From Mycobacterium sp. IS-1590 (GTDB lineage: Bacteria; Actinomycetota; Actinomycetes; Mycobacteriales; Mycobacteriaceae), in contig NZ_LQIW01000012.1 in NCBI RefSeq assembly GCF_001500025.1, forward strand, positions 248,001 through 312,000: a stretch of DNA of 64,000 nt, given 5' to 3'. The notes under the pieces were generated by a model. That model did not search any database. It saw only the letters and a program-made list of their open reading frames with translations, and had not been told where the DNA came from. The translations under genes and the position numbers were made by a program. The number at the start of each line of letters is the position of its first letter. Within the stretch, counting starts at the first letter, position 1. Below are positions 1-9,058 of the stretch, one piece after another.

Positions 1-1152
1 GTCACGCGCCCACTGCTGGGCGTCAAGTACGTCGTCCACGGTAGCTGGTTCGGCGGCCCACTGGTCGGCAGCGCGCAGCACGTCCTCGATGGTGCGCACG
101 ATCGCCGGGAAGCGGATACGCCCGTCGAGGAACGCCGCGGCCGCCTCCTCGTTGGCGGCGTTGTAGACCGCTGTCAGGCAGCCGCCCGCTTCGCCGGCCT
201 GGCGGGCCAGCGCCACGGCGGGGAACACCGCGTCGTCGAGCGGTTCGAAATCCCAGGTCGACGCGGTGGTGAAGTCGCAGGCCAGCGCGGCCGCCGGAAC
301 CCGTTCAGGCCAGCCGAGCGCCAGCGCGATCGGCAGCTTCATATCGGGCGGGCTGGCCTGAGCCAGCGTGGAGCCGTCGGTGAACGTGACCATCGAGTGC
401 ACGATCGACTGCGGGTGCACGACCACCTCGATGCGGTCGTAGGGCACTTCGAACAGCAGGTGCGTCTCGATCAGCTCGAGCCCCTTGTTGACCAGCGACG
501 CCGAGTTGAGTGTGTTCATCGGCCCCATCGACCAGGTCGGGTGGGCACCGGCCTGCTCCGGCGTGGCCGACTCCAACTGTTCGGCGCTCCACCCGCGGAA
601 GGGACCGCCCGATGCGGTCAGCACGATCTTGGCGACCTCGGCGGGGCTGCCTCCGCGCAGGCACTGCGCCATCGCCGAGTGTTCGGAGTCAACGGGCACG
701 ATCTGGCCTGGTCGGGCCGCCTTGAGCACCAGGGGGCCACCGGCGACGAGCGACTCCTTGTTGGCCAGCGCCAGGCGTGCGCCGGTTGCCAGCGCGGCCA
801 GCGTCGGATGCAGCCCCAGCGCGCCGACGAGCGCGTTGAGCACCACGTCGGCCTCGGTGTTCTCGATCAGTTGGGTGGCGGCGTCGGGTCCGGTGTAGGT
901 GACGTCACCGAGGCGGGCGGCGGCGGCCTGGTCGGCGACCGCGATATTGGTCACACCCGTCGCGGCGCGCTGCCGCGCCAGCAGGTCCGGGTTACCGCCG
1001 GCGGCGGCCAGGCCGACGACCTCGAAGCGGTCGGGGTTGGCGGCGATGACGTCGAGCGCCTGGGTGCCGATCGACCCCGTGCTGCCGAGGATCAGGACGC
1101 GTCGCCGACTTGACGCCCCGTCGCCGCGCTCGGCCTCGCCGGAAGTACTCAC
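1..1152 (-). CDS. dxr: 1-deoxy-D-xylulose 5-phosphate reductoisomerase, 3' end cut by window
   Basis: Converts DXP to MEP with NADPH, the committed step of the non-mevalonate isoprenoid pathway in the cytosol. The GTG at 1152 starts a frame with the NADPH-binding loop GSTGSIGTQ near residue 23. It continues with NKESLV, the substrate loop SGGPFRGW, the motif [27 protein letters not shown] and YNAANEEA, all diagnostic of Dxr. 384 codons are present; family lengths near 390-413 mean only the last short C-terminal stretch is missing. The gene lies divergently from the mpt83-like gene, as in M. tuberculosis. The start is inferred: the ATG 8 bases upstream is out of frame and stops at once. Confidence 0.95.
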   Translation of the reverse strand, partial: MSTSGEAERGDGASSRRRVLILGSTGSIGTQALDVIAANPDRFEVVGLAAAGGNPDLLARQRAATGVTNIAVADQAAAARLGDVTYTGPDAATQLIENTEADVVLNALVGALGLHPTLAALATGARLALANKESLVAGGPLVLKAARPGQIVPVDSEHSAMAQCLRGGSPAEVAKIVLTASGGPFRGWSAEQLESATPEQAGAHPTWSMGPMNTLNSASLVNKGLELIETHLLFEVPYDRIEVVVHPQSIVHSMVTFTDGSTLAQASPPDMKLPIALALGWPERVPAAALACDFTTASTWDFEPLDDAVFPAVALARQAGEAGGCLTAVYNAANEEAAAAFLDGRIRFPAIVRTIEDVLRAADQWAAEPATVDDVLDAQQWARD

Positions 1153-1242
1153 CGAACCATTGTGCCGCCTACCGGCGCACGCTCGTCAGTCCGCCGGGCG
1201 CGGGCCACTCGCCCGGAAAACGTGACGCAAATCTGACGGGAT

Positions 1243-1269
1243 CCATCCCCTGACCACTCCGGTCCGAAT
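1243..1269 (+). promoter_or_regulatory. SigK-type promoter for the mpt83-like gene
   Basis: CCATCC (1243-1248) and CCGAAT (1264-1269) are separated by 15 bases. These are the -35 and -10 words known for the mycobacterial anti-sigma-controlled sigma factor SigK, which drives mpt83 and mpt70. The same pair with the same spacing precedes the mpt70 gene at 3841-3867. The leader to the ATG at 1325 is about 50 bases. Confidence 0.85.
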
Positions 1270-1324
1270 CTCCGGTGTCACCAGCAGAGGACGGAACCAT
1301 CCGTCCACGACAAGGGAGCAACGC

Positions 1325-1999
1325 ATGAAGATCAAGTTCGGCAAGTCCGTATCCGCAGCGGGTGTGGCCGCAGCCGCGATCCTGACCCTCTCGGCGTGTT
1401 CGAACGACGCCACCTCCGCGGCGCCCGCCGCAGACCCCGAGACGGCCTCGATGACGACCAGCCTCGCGCCCGCGCCGATGGAGCAGCCCATCAACCCGGC
1501 CGGCGGCCTGGTGGGCGACGGTTGTGCGACGTACGCCGAGCAGGTGCCGTCGGGCCCGGGCTCGGTGGCCGGAATGGCGCAGGACCCGGTGACCGTCGCC
1601 GCGTCGAACAACCCGATGCTCACGACCCTGACGCAGGCGCTGTCCGGGCAACTCAACCCGAACGTCAACCTCGTCGACACGCTCAACGGCGGGGAGTTCA
1701 CCGTCTTCGCCCCGACCGATGAGGCCTTCGGAAAGATCGATCCAGCGACCATCGAGACGCTCAAGACCGACAGTGAACTGCTGACCAGCATCCTCACCTA
1801 TCACGTGGTGCCCGGTCAGGCCAGCCCGGCGCAGGTCCCCGGCGACCACAAGACCGTCCAGGGCGCCGACGTCTCGGTCACCGGCGAGGGCGCCGGTCTC
1901 AAGATCAACGACGCGGGCCTGGTGTGTGGCGGGGTGTCGACCGCCAACGCGACGGTGTACATGATCGACACAGTCCTGATGCCCCCGGCCGCCTCATAG
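1325..1999 (+). CDS. mpt83: MPT83-like fasciclin-domain surface lipoprotein
   Basis: Lipid-anchored cell-surface protein with a FAS1 (fasciclin) fold; the M. tuberculosis homologue is an adhesin-like antigen. 224 residues. The N-terminus is a lipoprotein signal with lipobox LSAC and acylated Cys25. A Ser/Ala/Pro-rich linker follows, then one FAS1 domain from about residue 75 to the end, with the typical words [30 protein letters not shown] and a terminal IDTVLMPP. The start ATG has AGGGAG 6-11 bases upstream. It is very similar to the MPT70 gene 2 kb downstream, differing mainly in the anchor, as in M. tuberculosis. Expression is probably SigK-dependent. Confidence 0.93.
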   Translation: MKIKFGKSVSAAGVAAAAILTLSACSNDATSAAPAADPETASMTTSLAPAPMEQPINPAGGLVGDGCATYAEQVPSGPGSVAGMAQDPVTVAASNNPMLTTLTQALSGQLNPNVNLVDTLNGGEFTVFAPTDEAFGKIDPATIETLKTDSELLTSILTYHVVPGQASPAQVPGDHKTVQGADVSVTGEGAGLKINDAGLVCGGVSTANATVYMIDTVLMPPAAS

Positions 2000-2010
2000 G
2001 CCAACCGACC

Positions 2011-2065
2011 GCGAGCGGGCGCGGAATCGCTTGAACTCCACATGCGCGATTCCGCGTCCGCTCGC
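2011..2065 (+). terminator. 20-bp stem hairpin between mpt83 and dipZ
   Basis: The arms 2011-2030 and 2046-2065 are complementary at 19 of 20 positions (the exception can form a G-U pair), with a 15-base loop, followed by TTCTT. It starts 11 bases after the mpt83 stop and ends 17 bases before the dipZ ATG. It could be a terminator, a processing site or an attenuator that lowers dipZ relative to mpt83. Confidence 0.6.
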
Positions 2066-2082
2066 TTCTTGAAGGACCGGCA

Positions 2083-3831
2083 ATGTTCACCCTTGTTCTC
2101 ATCGGCTTCCTCGGCGGGCTGATCACCGGCATCTCGCCGTGCATCCTGCCCGTGCTGCCGGTGATCTTCTTCTCCGGCACGCAGACCGCTCGCCTCGACG
2201 GGGGTGCACCCGCGGGCGCCGGCTCGGCCATCGCCACCGAAACACGGCCCGCCCTCGTCGAGCGGCTCCGGCCCTACCTGGTGATCGCCGGGCTGGTGGT
2301 CAGCTTCTCGACCGTGACGCTGCTCGGTTCGACCGTGCTGTCGCTGCTTTCCCTTCCGCAGGACGCGATCCGCTGGGTTGCGCTCGTCGCGCTCATCGCC
2401 ATCGGCGCCGGCCTGATCTTCCCCCGATTCGAGGCGCTGCTGGAAAAGCCGTTCACGCGCCTACCGCAGAAGCAGTTCGGTTCCGGCAGAGGCGGATTCG
2501 GTCTCGGTCTGGCGCTCGGCGTCCTGTACGTTCCGTGCGCCGGACCGGTGCTGGCCGCCATCATCATCGCGGGAGCCACCGGCAGCGTCGGCATCGCCAC
2601 CGTGGCGTTGACCCTGTCGTTTGCCCTCGGTGCCGCGCTGCCTCTGCTGTTCTTCGCACTCGCGGGCCGTCGCGTCGCGGAACGGGTTGCGGCCTTCCGT
2701 AACCGCCAGCGCCAGATCCGCATCGCTGCCGGGGTGGTCACGATCATGCTGGCGCTCGCGTTGGCGCTCAACCTGCCCGCCGCGCTTCAGCGTGCCATCC
2801 CGGATTACACGAGCACACTGCAGGAGCGGGTCGGCGGTGACGAACAGATCCGGGAACAACTCAACCTCGGCGGGCTGGTCAACGACCAGAACCGACTGCT
2901 GTCCAACTGCAGCAACGGCGCTCCCGAACTCGAGAGTTGTGGGCCGGCGCCGGACCTGACGGGCATCACCGGCTGGCAGAACACTCCCGGGGCCGGCCCG
3001 GTCGATCTGAAAGCGTTGCGCGGCAAGGTGGTTCTGGTCGACTTCTGGGCGTACTCGTGCATCAACTGTCAGCGAGCGATACCGCACGTCGTCGACTGGT
3101 ATACCGCGTACCGGGAGGCCGGGCTGGAGGTGATCGGTGTGCACACCCCGGAGTACGCCTTCGAACGGGTACCGGCCAACGTCGCAAGCGGTGCGCGAGA
3201 CTTGGGCATCACCTATCCCGTCGCACTCGACACCAACTATTCCACCTGGACGAACTACCGCAACCGGTACTGGCCGGCCAAGTACCTGATCGACGCCGAG
3301 GGCACGGTGCGCCACATCAAATTCGGCGAGGGCGACTACGCCGAGACGGAACAACTGATCCGGGAACTGCTTTCGCAGGCGAACCCCCGCGGCGCCCTGC
3401 CGCCGCCGACCGAACAGACCGATGCCACTCCCCCGCGCGGCCTCACTCCCGAGACCTATCTCGGTGTCGGCAAAATGGTCAACTACGGCGGAAGCGGCGC
3501 CTACGACGAAGGCACGTTCGTCTTCGCCGATCCAGAACGCCTGTCCGAGGACACATTCGGGCTACGCGGGCGCTGGAGACTCGACTACCAGGGAGCCACC
3601 GCCGAGGGGCCGGACTCGGTGATCCGGCTCGACTACCACGCCCGCGACGTGTACCTCGTGGTCGGCGGGACCGGCATGGTGACGGTCACGCGCGACGGTG
3701 AATCACGCCGGATCCCGATCGAGGGCCCGCCGAGGTTACGCCAGCTCGTCGGCGACGACACCGTCCGAGAAGGAACGCTCGACGTTCAGCTGAGCCAAGG
3801 CCTGCAAGCGTTCTCCTTCACCTACGGCTGA
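2083..3831 (+). CDS. dipZ: DipZ: CcdA-type membrane transporter fused to a thioredoxin-like domain
   Basis: Moves reducing equivalents across the membrane to extracytoplasmic thiols. 582 residues. Residues 1-240 are a CcdA/DsbD-type multi-helix domain with the redox cysteines in [10 protein letters not shown] and YVPCAGPVL. Residues about 290-440 form a TlpA/thioredoxin-like domain with active site WAYSCINC (Cys326 and Cys329). The C-terminal about 130 residues look like the beta-sandwich module found in DipZ proteins. GAAGG lies before the ATG. Its position between the two fasciclin antigens matches M. tuberculosis Rv2873-Rv2875, suggesting it helps fold or reduce cysteine-containing exported proteins such as MPT70 and MPT83. 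Confidence 0.93.
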   Translation: MFTLVLIGFLGGLITGISPCILPVLPVIFFSGTQTARLDGGAPAGAGSAIATETRPALVERLRPYLVIAGLVVSFSTVTLLGSTVLSLLSLPQDAIRWVALVALIAIGAGLIFPRFEALLEKPFTRLPQKQFGSGRGGFGLGLALGVLYVPCAGPVLAAIIIAGATGSVGIATVALTLSFALGAALPLLFFALAGRRVAERVAAFRNRQRQIRIAAGVVTIMLALALALNLPAALQRAIPDYTSTLQERVGGDEQIREQLNLGGLVNDQNRLLSNCSNGAPELESCGPAPDLTGITGWQNTPGAGPVDLKALRGKVVLVDFWAYSCINCQRAIPHVVDWYTAYREAGLEVIGVHTPEYAFERVPANVASGARDLGITYPVALDTNYSTWTNYRNRYWPAKYLIDAEGTVRHIKFGEGDYAETEQLIRELLSQANPRGALPPPTEQTDATPPRGLTPETYLGVGKMVNYGGSGAYDEGTFVFADPERLSEDTFGLRGRWRLDYQGATAEGPDSVIRLDYHARDVYLVVGGTGMVTVTRDGESRRIPIEGPPRLRQLVGDDTVREGTLDVQLSQGLQAFSFTYG

Positions 3832-3840
3832 AAATCCGAC

Positions 3841-3867
3841 CCATCCGGAACCCGACCGGCTCCGAAT
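3841..3867 (+). promoter_or_regulatory. SigK-type promoter for mpt70
   Basis: CCATCC (3841-3846) and CCGAAT (3862-3867), 15-base spacer, begin 10 bases after the dipZ stop. Words and spacing are identical to the mpt83 promoter at 1243-1269, so both fasciclin genes are probably switched on together by SigK. Confidence 0.85.
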
Positions 3868-3924
3868 AGCCATTGCAAGCAAGTTCCGGCGGCACCTGCC
3901 GTCCCGTCCAGAAGTGGAGTGCGA

Positions 3925-4509
3925 GTGATAAATGCCAGGAAGAAGATCGTCAGCGCGGGCGTGGCCGCACTGGGAGCCACCGGCCTGATGCTGGGCACAG
4001 CGGCCGTCGGGCATGCCGAGATGGTGGGCCCGGGTTGCACGGCCTACGCGCAGCAGGTGCCGGTGGGCCCGGGCTCGGTGACGGGCATGGCCCAGGACCC
4101 CGTCGCGGTCGCGGCCTCGAACAACCCGCTGCTGACCACGTTGACGAAAGCCGTTTCGGGGCAACTCAATCCGCAGGTCAACCTCGTCGACACCCTCAAC
4201 GGGGGCCAGTTCACGGTGTTCGCGCCGACCGATGACGCGTTCGCCAAGCTGGACCCGGCCACCATCGAGACGCTCAAGACCGATGCCCCGCTGTTGACGA
4301 GCATCCTGACCTATCACGTGGTGCCCGGTCAGGCCGGCCCGGCCCAGGTGGTCGGCACCCACAAGACGGTGCAGGGCGCCGATCTCACGGTGACGGGCCA
4401 CGGGGCTGATCTGAAGGTCAACGACGCCTCGGTGGTCTGTGGCGGTGTGCAGACGGCCAACGCGACCGTCTACCTCATCGACACGGTGCTGCTGCCCCCA
4501 GCGAACTGA
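3925..4509 (+). CDS. mpt70: MPT70-like secreted fasciclin-domain protein
   Basis: Soluble exported FAS1-domain antigen. About 194 residues: a Sec signal peptide with an Ala/Gly-rich core ending in GHA, then a mature protein starting EMVGPGC. The FAS1 domain carries [33 protein letters not shown] and IDTVLLPP. There is no lipobox, so unlike the 1325 gene it should be released. The mature part keeps the two cysteines (GPGC and VVCGG) that form a disulfide in MPT70. Start: GTG 3925 is preferred because GGAG lies 5 bases upstream; GTG 3919 is also possible and adds two residues. Confidence 0.92.
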   Translation: MINARKKIVSAGVAALGATGLMLGTAAVGHAEMVGPGCTAYAQQVPVGPGSVTGMAQDPVAVAASNNPLLTTLTKAVSGQLNPQVNLVDTLNGGQFTVFAPTDDAFAKLDPATIETLKTDAPLLTSILTYHVVPGQAGPAQVVGTHKTVQGADLTVTGHGADLKVNDASVVCGGVQTANATVYLIDTVLLPPAN

Positions 4510-4528
4510 CCTGCGCCACAACAGGATC

Positions 4529-4566
4529 GGAGGGCGGCCCGGTGACCCCCAACCGGGCTGCCCTCC
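4529..4566. terminator. Bidirectional terminator after mpt70
   Basis: Arms 4529-4543 and 4552-4566 pair at 14 of 15 positions around an 8-base loop, in the gap between the convergent mpt70 and SnoaL-like genes. No T-run, as is usual for mycobacteria. Confidence 0.7.
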
Positions 4567-4587
4567 CCTGTCGGCGACAAGGCCGGC

Positions 4588-4998
4588 TCAGCCCGCCCCG
4601 AGTTGTCGCAGTAGTCCGTGCATGTCGAGTTGCCCGCGGTGCGCGACCAGCATATCGCCCTGAAAGCGGTCGATGTGAATTCCGGTGACCGAGACCTTGT
4701 TTCCCGTCGCCGGTATGCCGCGGAACTCGCCGTCATGGGTACCGGTGAAGGTGAACCGCGTGATGCCGTGCGAACCGTCGACCAGAATCTCCTCGATCGC
4801 ATGCCGTCCATCGGAGAACCCGCGGGTGAACTCCTCGAGGTGGGCCTGCCACTCCCGCCACCCGAGGACGGGCGGACCGGCGAGCTCGACGACCAGCCGG
4901 GGCGAGACCAGGGCCTGAACCGTCGCCCAGTCCCGGCGATCGATCGAGGTGTAGAGGCACGAGACCAGGTCGCGGATCTCGTCCTCGGAGAAGGTCAT
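4588..4998 (-). CDS. SnoaL/NTF2-like protein
   Basis: 136 residues with the cone-shaped SnoaL/NTF2 fold pattern: the opening DLVSCLYTSIDRRDWATVQAL, a central HLEEFTRGF segment and a beta-rich end. The family includes small isomerases, cyclases and hydrolases as well as non-enzymatic domains, so the reaction cannot be assigned. The ATG at 4998 overlaps the stop of the upstream LLM gene by ATGA, so the two are translationally coupled and the protein may act on the LLM product. Confidence 0.75.
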   Translation of the reverse strand: MTFSEDEIRDLVSCLYTSIDRRDWATVQALVSPRLVVELAGPPVLGWREWQAHLEEFTRGFSDGRHAIEEILVDGSHGITRFTFTGTHDGEFRGIPATGNKVSVTGIHIDRFQGDMLVAHRGQLDMHGLLRQLGAG

Positions 4999-5867
4999 GG
5001 CCGCACCTTGGCGATGATGGTCTCGGCGAACCGCTCGATCGGCTCCCGGTACCGCTCCACCCCGCCGGGTTCGAGGTCCATCCCCATCCAGGGACTGCAC
5101 ATCACCGCGGTGATGCCGGCGTCTTCGGCCCGCTTGTACAGGTCCGGTGTCGGAGGCTCGAGTAACGCCAGCATGATGTCGAAGGGTTCGCTCTCGCGGC
5201 CGTACTCGCGTAGCAGCGCACGCAACTTCCGGGCGTAGCCCACGGCTTCGTCCCACCGGTAGGCGTAGCCGACCCAGCCATCGCACAGCCGTGCGGCGCG
5301 ACGCAGCGCGGCATCGGACTCTCCGCCGCACAGGATCGGCACCGGGGCCACCGGGTGGGGTTCGATCATCATCTCGGGCACCTGGTAGTAGTCGCCGCTC
5401 CACGACACCCAACCGCCGCGCCACAGTTCGCGCAGCGCGGGGATCATCTCGTCGAGCCGTTTACCGCGGGTGCCGAAATCCTGGCCCATCAACTCGTATT
5501 CCTCGCGCATCCAGCCGACGCCCGCCGCCAGTGACACCCGGCCGTCGGACAGCACCGAGGCCGTCGCGACCTGCTTGGCCACCTCCAACAGCGGGCGCGC
5601 CGGCGCGATGTACACCGCGTTGGAGAACCGCAACCGGGTCGTCACCGCGGCCATCGCACCGATCTGCACCCAGCAGTCGGGCCAGGCGGTCTCCGGTGCC
5701 CACATCGGCTTGCCGGTCGGCGAATCCGGATACGGCGAACTGAGTTCGCGCGGATAGATCATGTGGTCCGAGCAGACCATTCCGTCGTAGCCGGCCTCGT
5801 CGAAGGCGCGTGCGAGCCCGAGAATCTCTGACGTTTTCATGAACGCGGTGCCCGACCAGAACTCCAT
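4995..5867 (-). CDS. LLM-class F420-dependent oxidoreductase
   Basis: 290-residue luciferase-like TIM-barrel protein. Diagnostic segments are SDHMIYP near residue 34, VYIAPARPLLEVAKQ, a glycine-rich LAAGVGWMREEY near residue 115, and PVPILCGGESDAALRRAAR for cofactor binding. In mycobacteria such proteins normally use F420 and reduce or oxidise unknown small molecules. It starts at ATG 5867 with a weak GAGAAACAGG upstream. It is divergent from the photolyase with only 39 bases between the starts, and translationally coupled to the SnoaL-like gene. Confidence 0.85.
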   Translation of the reverse strand: MEFWSGTAFMKTSEILGLARAFDEAGYDGMVCSDHMIYPRELSSPYPDSPTGKPMWAPETAWPDCWVQIGAMAAVTTRLRFSNAVYIAPARPLLEVAKQVATASVLSDGRVSLAAGVGWMREEYELMGQDFGTRGKRLDEMIPALRELWRGGWVSWSGDYYQVPEMMIEPHPVAPVPILCGGESDAALRRAARLCDGWVGYAYRWDEAVGYARKLRALLREYGRESEPFDIMLALLEPPTPDLYKRAEDAGITAVMCSPWMGMDLEPGGVERYREPIERFAETIIAKVRP

Positions 5868-5906
5868 CCTGTTTCTCTATCGCGAAATCGGGGCAGCATC
5901 AATGCC

Positions 5907-7199
5907 ATGCCCACATTGTTGTGGTTTCGTCGCGATCTGCGCCTGCGCGATCTGCCCTCGCTGCTGGCCGCGGCCGCCGCTGACGGCGAGGTGCTCGCCT
6001 GCTACGTCCTCGACCCCCGGCTCGAAGCCTCGGCGGGTGCCCGTCGACTGCAGTACCTGTATGACGCGCTGCGCGATCTGCGGGACGGCCTCGGCGGCAC
6101 GCTGTACGTCACCCGGGGCCGACCTGAGAAGCGAATACCCGCTGTCGTCAAGGCGATTGGTGCGTCGGCGGTACACATCTCGGCGGACTACTCGCCGTTC
6201 GGGCGGCGGCGTGACGACGCCGTCGAGGCCGCGCTGGGCGATATCCCTCTCGAGGCGTCGGGCTCGCCGTACCTGGTCTCTCCCGGCCGGGTGACCAAAC
6301 CCGACGGCAGCCCGTACAAGGTGTTCACCCCGTTTCACCGGGCCTGGCGCGAACACGGCTGGTGCGCACCCGCCACGTCCGGGCCGAAATCGGCGCGTTG
6401 GCTCGACCCCTCGGATGTCGCGGGCGCGGTGGACATCCCGGATGCCGGGGTCGACCTCGAGCTGCCGGCCGGAGAGACCGCGGCCCGCAAGCAGTGGAAG
6501 TCGTTCGTGAACAACGGGCTGGCCACCTATGCCGACGACCGCAACCGCCCGGATCTGGATCGCACCAGCCGCATGTCGGCACATCTGAAGTTCGGCACCA
6601 TCCATCCACGCACCATGGCTGCGGACCTGGGACGGGGGAAGGGCGCGCAGGCGTACCTGCGGGAGTTGGCGTTCCGCGACTTCTACGCCGCGGTGCTCAA
6701 CGAATGGCCGCGCAGCGTCTGGTGGAACTTCAACCGGTCGTTCGACGGGATGAGCCTCGATGACGGCCCCGAGGCGCAGAAACGGTTCGAGGCCTGGAAG
6801 CAGGGCAGGACGGGTTATCCCATCGTCGACGCCGGGATGCGCCAGCTCGCCGAGACCGGGTGGATGCACAACCGGGTCCGCATGATCGTGGCCTCCTTCC
6901 TGGTCAAGGACCTGCACCTGCCGTGGCAGTGGGGCGCGCGCTGGTTCCTCGAGCAGTTGGTCGACGGCGATATGGCCAACAACCAGCATGGGTGGCAGTG
7001 GGCTGCGGGCACCGGGACGGACGCCGCGCCGTACTTCCGCGTCTTCAACCCGACCACGCAGGGGCAGAAGTTCGATCCCGACGGCGGTTACGTGCGCCGC
7101 TGGGTGCCCGACGTCGACGATGACGCCTATCCGGAGCCGATCGTCGACCACGCCGCCGAACGCAAGGAGGCGCTGCGCCGCTACGCCGAGATCACTTGA
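5907..7199 (+). CDS. phr: Deoxyribodipyrimidine photolyase (class I CPD/cryptochrome family)
   Basis: Light-driven repair of cyclobutane pyrimidine dimers using FAD. 430 residues. The N-terminal antenna domain starts TLLWFRRDLRLRDLP. The FAD domain contains LKFGTIHPRT, RELAFRDFYAAVL, TGYPIVDAGMRQL, WMHNRVRMI and the flavin/DNA-binding run DGDMANNQHGWQWAAGTG followed by DAAPYFRVFNP. The tryptophans in these motifs are the electron-transfer residues of the family. The gene ends 8 bases inside the convergent SDR. A cryptochrome-like signalling role is possible, but the motif set fits CPD photolyases. Confidence 0.93.
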   Translation: MPTLLWFRRDLRLRDLPSLLAAAAADGEVLACYVLDPRLEASAGARRLQYLYDALRDLRDGLGGTLYVTRGRPEKRIPAVVKAIGASAVHISADYSPFGRRRDDAVEAALGDIPLEASGSPYLVSPGRVTKPDGSPYKVFTPFHRAWREHGWCAPATSGPKSARWLDPSDVAGAVDIPDAGVDLELPAGETAARKQWKSFVNNGLATYADDRNRPDLDRTSRMSAHLKFGTIHPRTMAADLGRGKGAQAYLRELAFRDFYAAVLNEWPRSVWWNFNRSFDGMSLDDGPEAQKRFEAWKQGRTGYPIVDAGMRQLAETGWMHNRVRMIVASFLVKDLHLPWQWGARWFLEQLVDGDMANNQHGWQWAAGTGTDAAPYFRVFNPTTQGQKFDPDGGYVRRWVPDVDDDAYPEPIVDHAAERKEALRRYAEIT

Positions 7200-8019
7200 C
7201 GATCTGTCCGCCGTCGACCGGCAGCGCCACCCCGGTGACGTAGCGCCCGGAGTCGCCGCACAGGTACACCATCGCGTCGCTGATCGCCTCCGGCTCGACC
7301 GGCGGGACGTTGAGCAGCGGCTGCTGGGAGACGCTGAACGCCGGGTGCTCACCCGACCATTCGGCCAGCGCCTCGTTGTAGATCATCGGGGTGGCCACTC
7401 CGCCGGGATGAACGGAGTTGACGCGAATGTTCTTCTCCGCCAGCCCTCGTGCGAAGTGGCGCATCACGCCGATGACGCCGTGCTTGGCGACGGTGTATCC
7501 GGCCGCGCCGTGGTTCATCGTGCCGAAGTCGACGGTGACCGGTTTGAACGCGGCCGCCGAGCTGGTGATCACGATCGCGCCGCCGTCGCCGTGGGCGAGC
7601 AGGGCGGGCAGCGTCGCGGTGATCGTGTAGTAGACGCCGTTGAGCATGACGTTCACCGCGTCGACGAACGCGGAGATCTCGCGTCCCTGCTCCCCCGCGG
7701 CGGGCAGGATCCCCGCGTTGGCGAGCACGAAGTCGATGCGGCCGAACTCTTGGGCCCCGTTGGCCGCGATCTCCTGCATCCGCTCAAGGTCGCGGACGTC
7801 GCCGCGTTCGGCGATGATCCTGCGGCCGGTCTTCTCCACCAGGTTGACGGTCTCGTCGAGATCGTCCTGCGTCGCCATGGGGTAGGCGACGCTGTCGATC
7901 TGCTCGCACAGGTCGACAGCGATGATGTCGGCGCCCTCCTCGGCGAACCGGACGGCGTGCGCCCGGCCCTGGCCGCGCGCCGCGCCGGTGATGAATGCGA
8001 CCTTGCCCTCGAACTGCAT
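7192..8019 (-). CDS. Mycofactocin-coupled SDR family oxidoreductase
   Basis: Short-chain dehydrogenase of 275 residues. The Rossmann motif TGAARGQGRAHAVRFAEEGA has the long insertion after VDLC that marks the actinobacterial subfamily with a tightly bound NAD thought to be re-oxidised by mycofactocin. LANAGI, catalytic ITSSAA and YTVAKHG (Tyr and Lys) and the C-terminal VTGVALPVDGG are present. The start ATG 8019 is chosen because GAGGAG lies upstream and the frame before it lacks family similarity. Substrate unknown, probably an alcohol. Confidence 0.88.
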   Translation of the reverse strand: MQFEGKVAFITGAARGQGRAHAVRFAEEGADIIAVDLCEQIDSVAYPMATQDDLDETVNLVEKTGRRIIAERGDVRDLERMQEIAANGAQEFGRIDFVLANAGILPAAGEQGREISAFVDAVNVMLNGVYYTITATLPALLAHGDGGAIVITSSAAAFKPVTVDFGTMNHGAAGYTVAKHGVIGVMRHFARGLAEKNIRVNSVHPGGVATPMIYNEALAEWSGEHPAFSVSQQPLLNVPPVEPEAISDAMVYLCGDSGRYVTGVALPVDGGQIVK

Positions 8020-8145
8020 GTGCCCGTCTGCTCCTCGCGCCCGCGGTGTCATGACGCATCACCCTACGGCGGGCGTAGTAGGCCCCCTGTTTTGGGCATA
8101 TGCCAGAATGTCGGGCAGTACTGAGCCCGACCGTGAGGAGCAGCC

Positions 8146-8400
8146 GTGGCCAACACCGAGGTGCAGCGACACACCGGGGTCGACGTCGAAGACGTACCGT
8201 CCGCCGAGTGGGGCTGGTCGAAGGAGAACCCCACGTTCTTCCACGTCGGCGGCATCATCGCGGCCCTGTTTCTGCTCTCCCTCATCCACGGCAACCACAC
8301 CGGACGCGTCGAGGACCTGTTCCTGGTCGGATTCGCCGTGCTGATTCTCGCCGCGGTCGCGCGCGACTGGTGGCTGCGCAAACGGGGCTGGATCCGCTAG
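8146..8400 (+). CDS. DUF2631 small membrane protein
   Basis: 84 residues: a soluble N-terminus ending [15 protein letters not shown], two transmembrane helices (about 35-50 and 56-72), and a basic C-terminus [15 protein letters not shown] start with GAGGAG 6 bases upstream. I believe it corresponds to Rv2876, which directly follows mpt70 in M. tuberculosis, so it is a backbone gene separated here from mpt70 by a 3.6-kb insertion. Function unknown. The upstream gap contains the palindrome GGCATATGCC at 8095-8104. Confidence 0.8.
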   Translation: MANTEVQRHTGVDVEDVPSAEWGWSKENPTFFHVGGIIAALFLLSLIHGNHTGRVEDLFLVGFAVLILAAVARDWWLRKRGWIR

Positions 8401-8951
8401 ACCGGGTTCAGCGGCCGGACGGACTCGGGCCCCAGATCGACCAGCGTCTCGGTGGCGCCGACGGTGTGCGTCAATCCTGCCGCCGCCAGGGCGCGGGCCT
8501 TGAACGCGCGGGCGGCGATGCTGAGCGGGTGCTCAATCGTGTCGATGCGATCACCGAACTCACCCGGACTCTCGTCACCCCAGGCAATCACCTCGACACC
8601 GCGCCTCGCCAGCTCGAAGACGCCGGCGCGGACCCGCGGATCGTCGCGTAGCAGCACCGCACTGACCGCCAGGGCGCCGTTGCGGGGCACGTCGCGCACG
8701 ATGGCCTCCGGGGTGTCGTCGACGGTGTTGGCGCCGAGGATCGTGAGCGGCCGCTCGTCAGCGCAGTCCGCGATCCACACGTTGACGTCCCAACCGGCCC
8801 GCGCCCGGTCGAACAGCCAGCCGCCCGCAGGCCCGATGACGTCGGCCAGGTCCGCCGCCAGGACCGTCAGGTGATGGTGGTTGGCCGGGCCGTCGGCAGC
8901 CGGAGCACCGTCGACCGACACGACGTCGTCGGGAGAGGGTCGAGTTGCCAT
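8397..8951 (-). CDS. Conserved hypothetical protein
   Basis: 184 residues, cytosolic, not recognised. The first 25 residues are acidic and Pro/Ala-rich. After them comes an alpha/beta-like pattern ([62 protein letters not shown]) resembling a small nucleotide-binding or receiver-like fold, but without a clear motif. Its 3' end overlaps the convergent DUF2631 gene by 4 bases. A copy of the repeated regulatory site (9012-9038) lies about 60 bases upstream, which may place it in the regulon described for the catabolic genes. Confidence 0.6.
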   Translation of the reverse strand: MATRPSPDDVVSVDGAPAADGPANHHHLTVLAADLADVIGPAGGWLFDRARAGWDVNVWIADCADERPLTILGANTVDDTPEAIVRDVPRNGALAVSAVLLRDDPRVRAGVFELARRGVEVIAWGDESPGEFGDRIDTIEHPLSIAARAFKARALAAAGLTHTVGATETLVDLGPESVRPLNPV

Positions 8952-9011
8952 AGTTCCTATCCGATCGGGTCAGCGACGCCGGTCGAGGGGCTGTCGCGGC
9001 GCCCCTAGAGC

Positions 9012-9038
9012 GTGACACTATTGTCGCGATCTGTAAAG
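9012..9038. promoter_or_regulatory. Regulon site A (GTGACA-N14-TGTAAAG)
   Basis: GTGACA at 9012-9017 and TGTAAAG at 9032-9038, exactly 14 bases between. It lies between the unknown gene starting at 8951 and the 3' end of the acyltransferase. It is the only copy not within about 40 bases of a start codon. Confidence 0.6.
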
Positions 9039-9058
9039 GTCCGACGGCGCGGTGTCGA

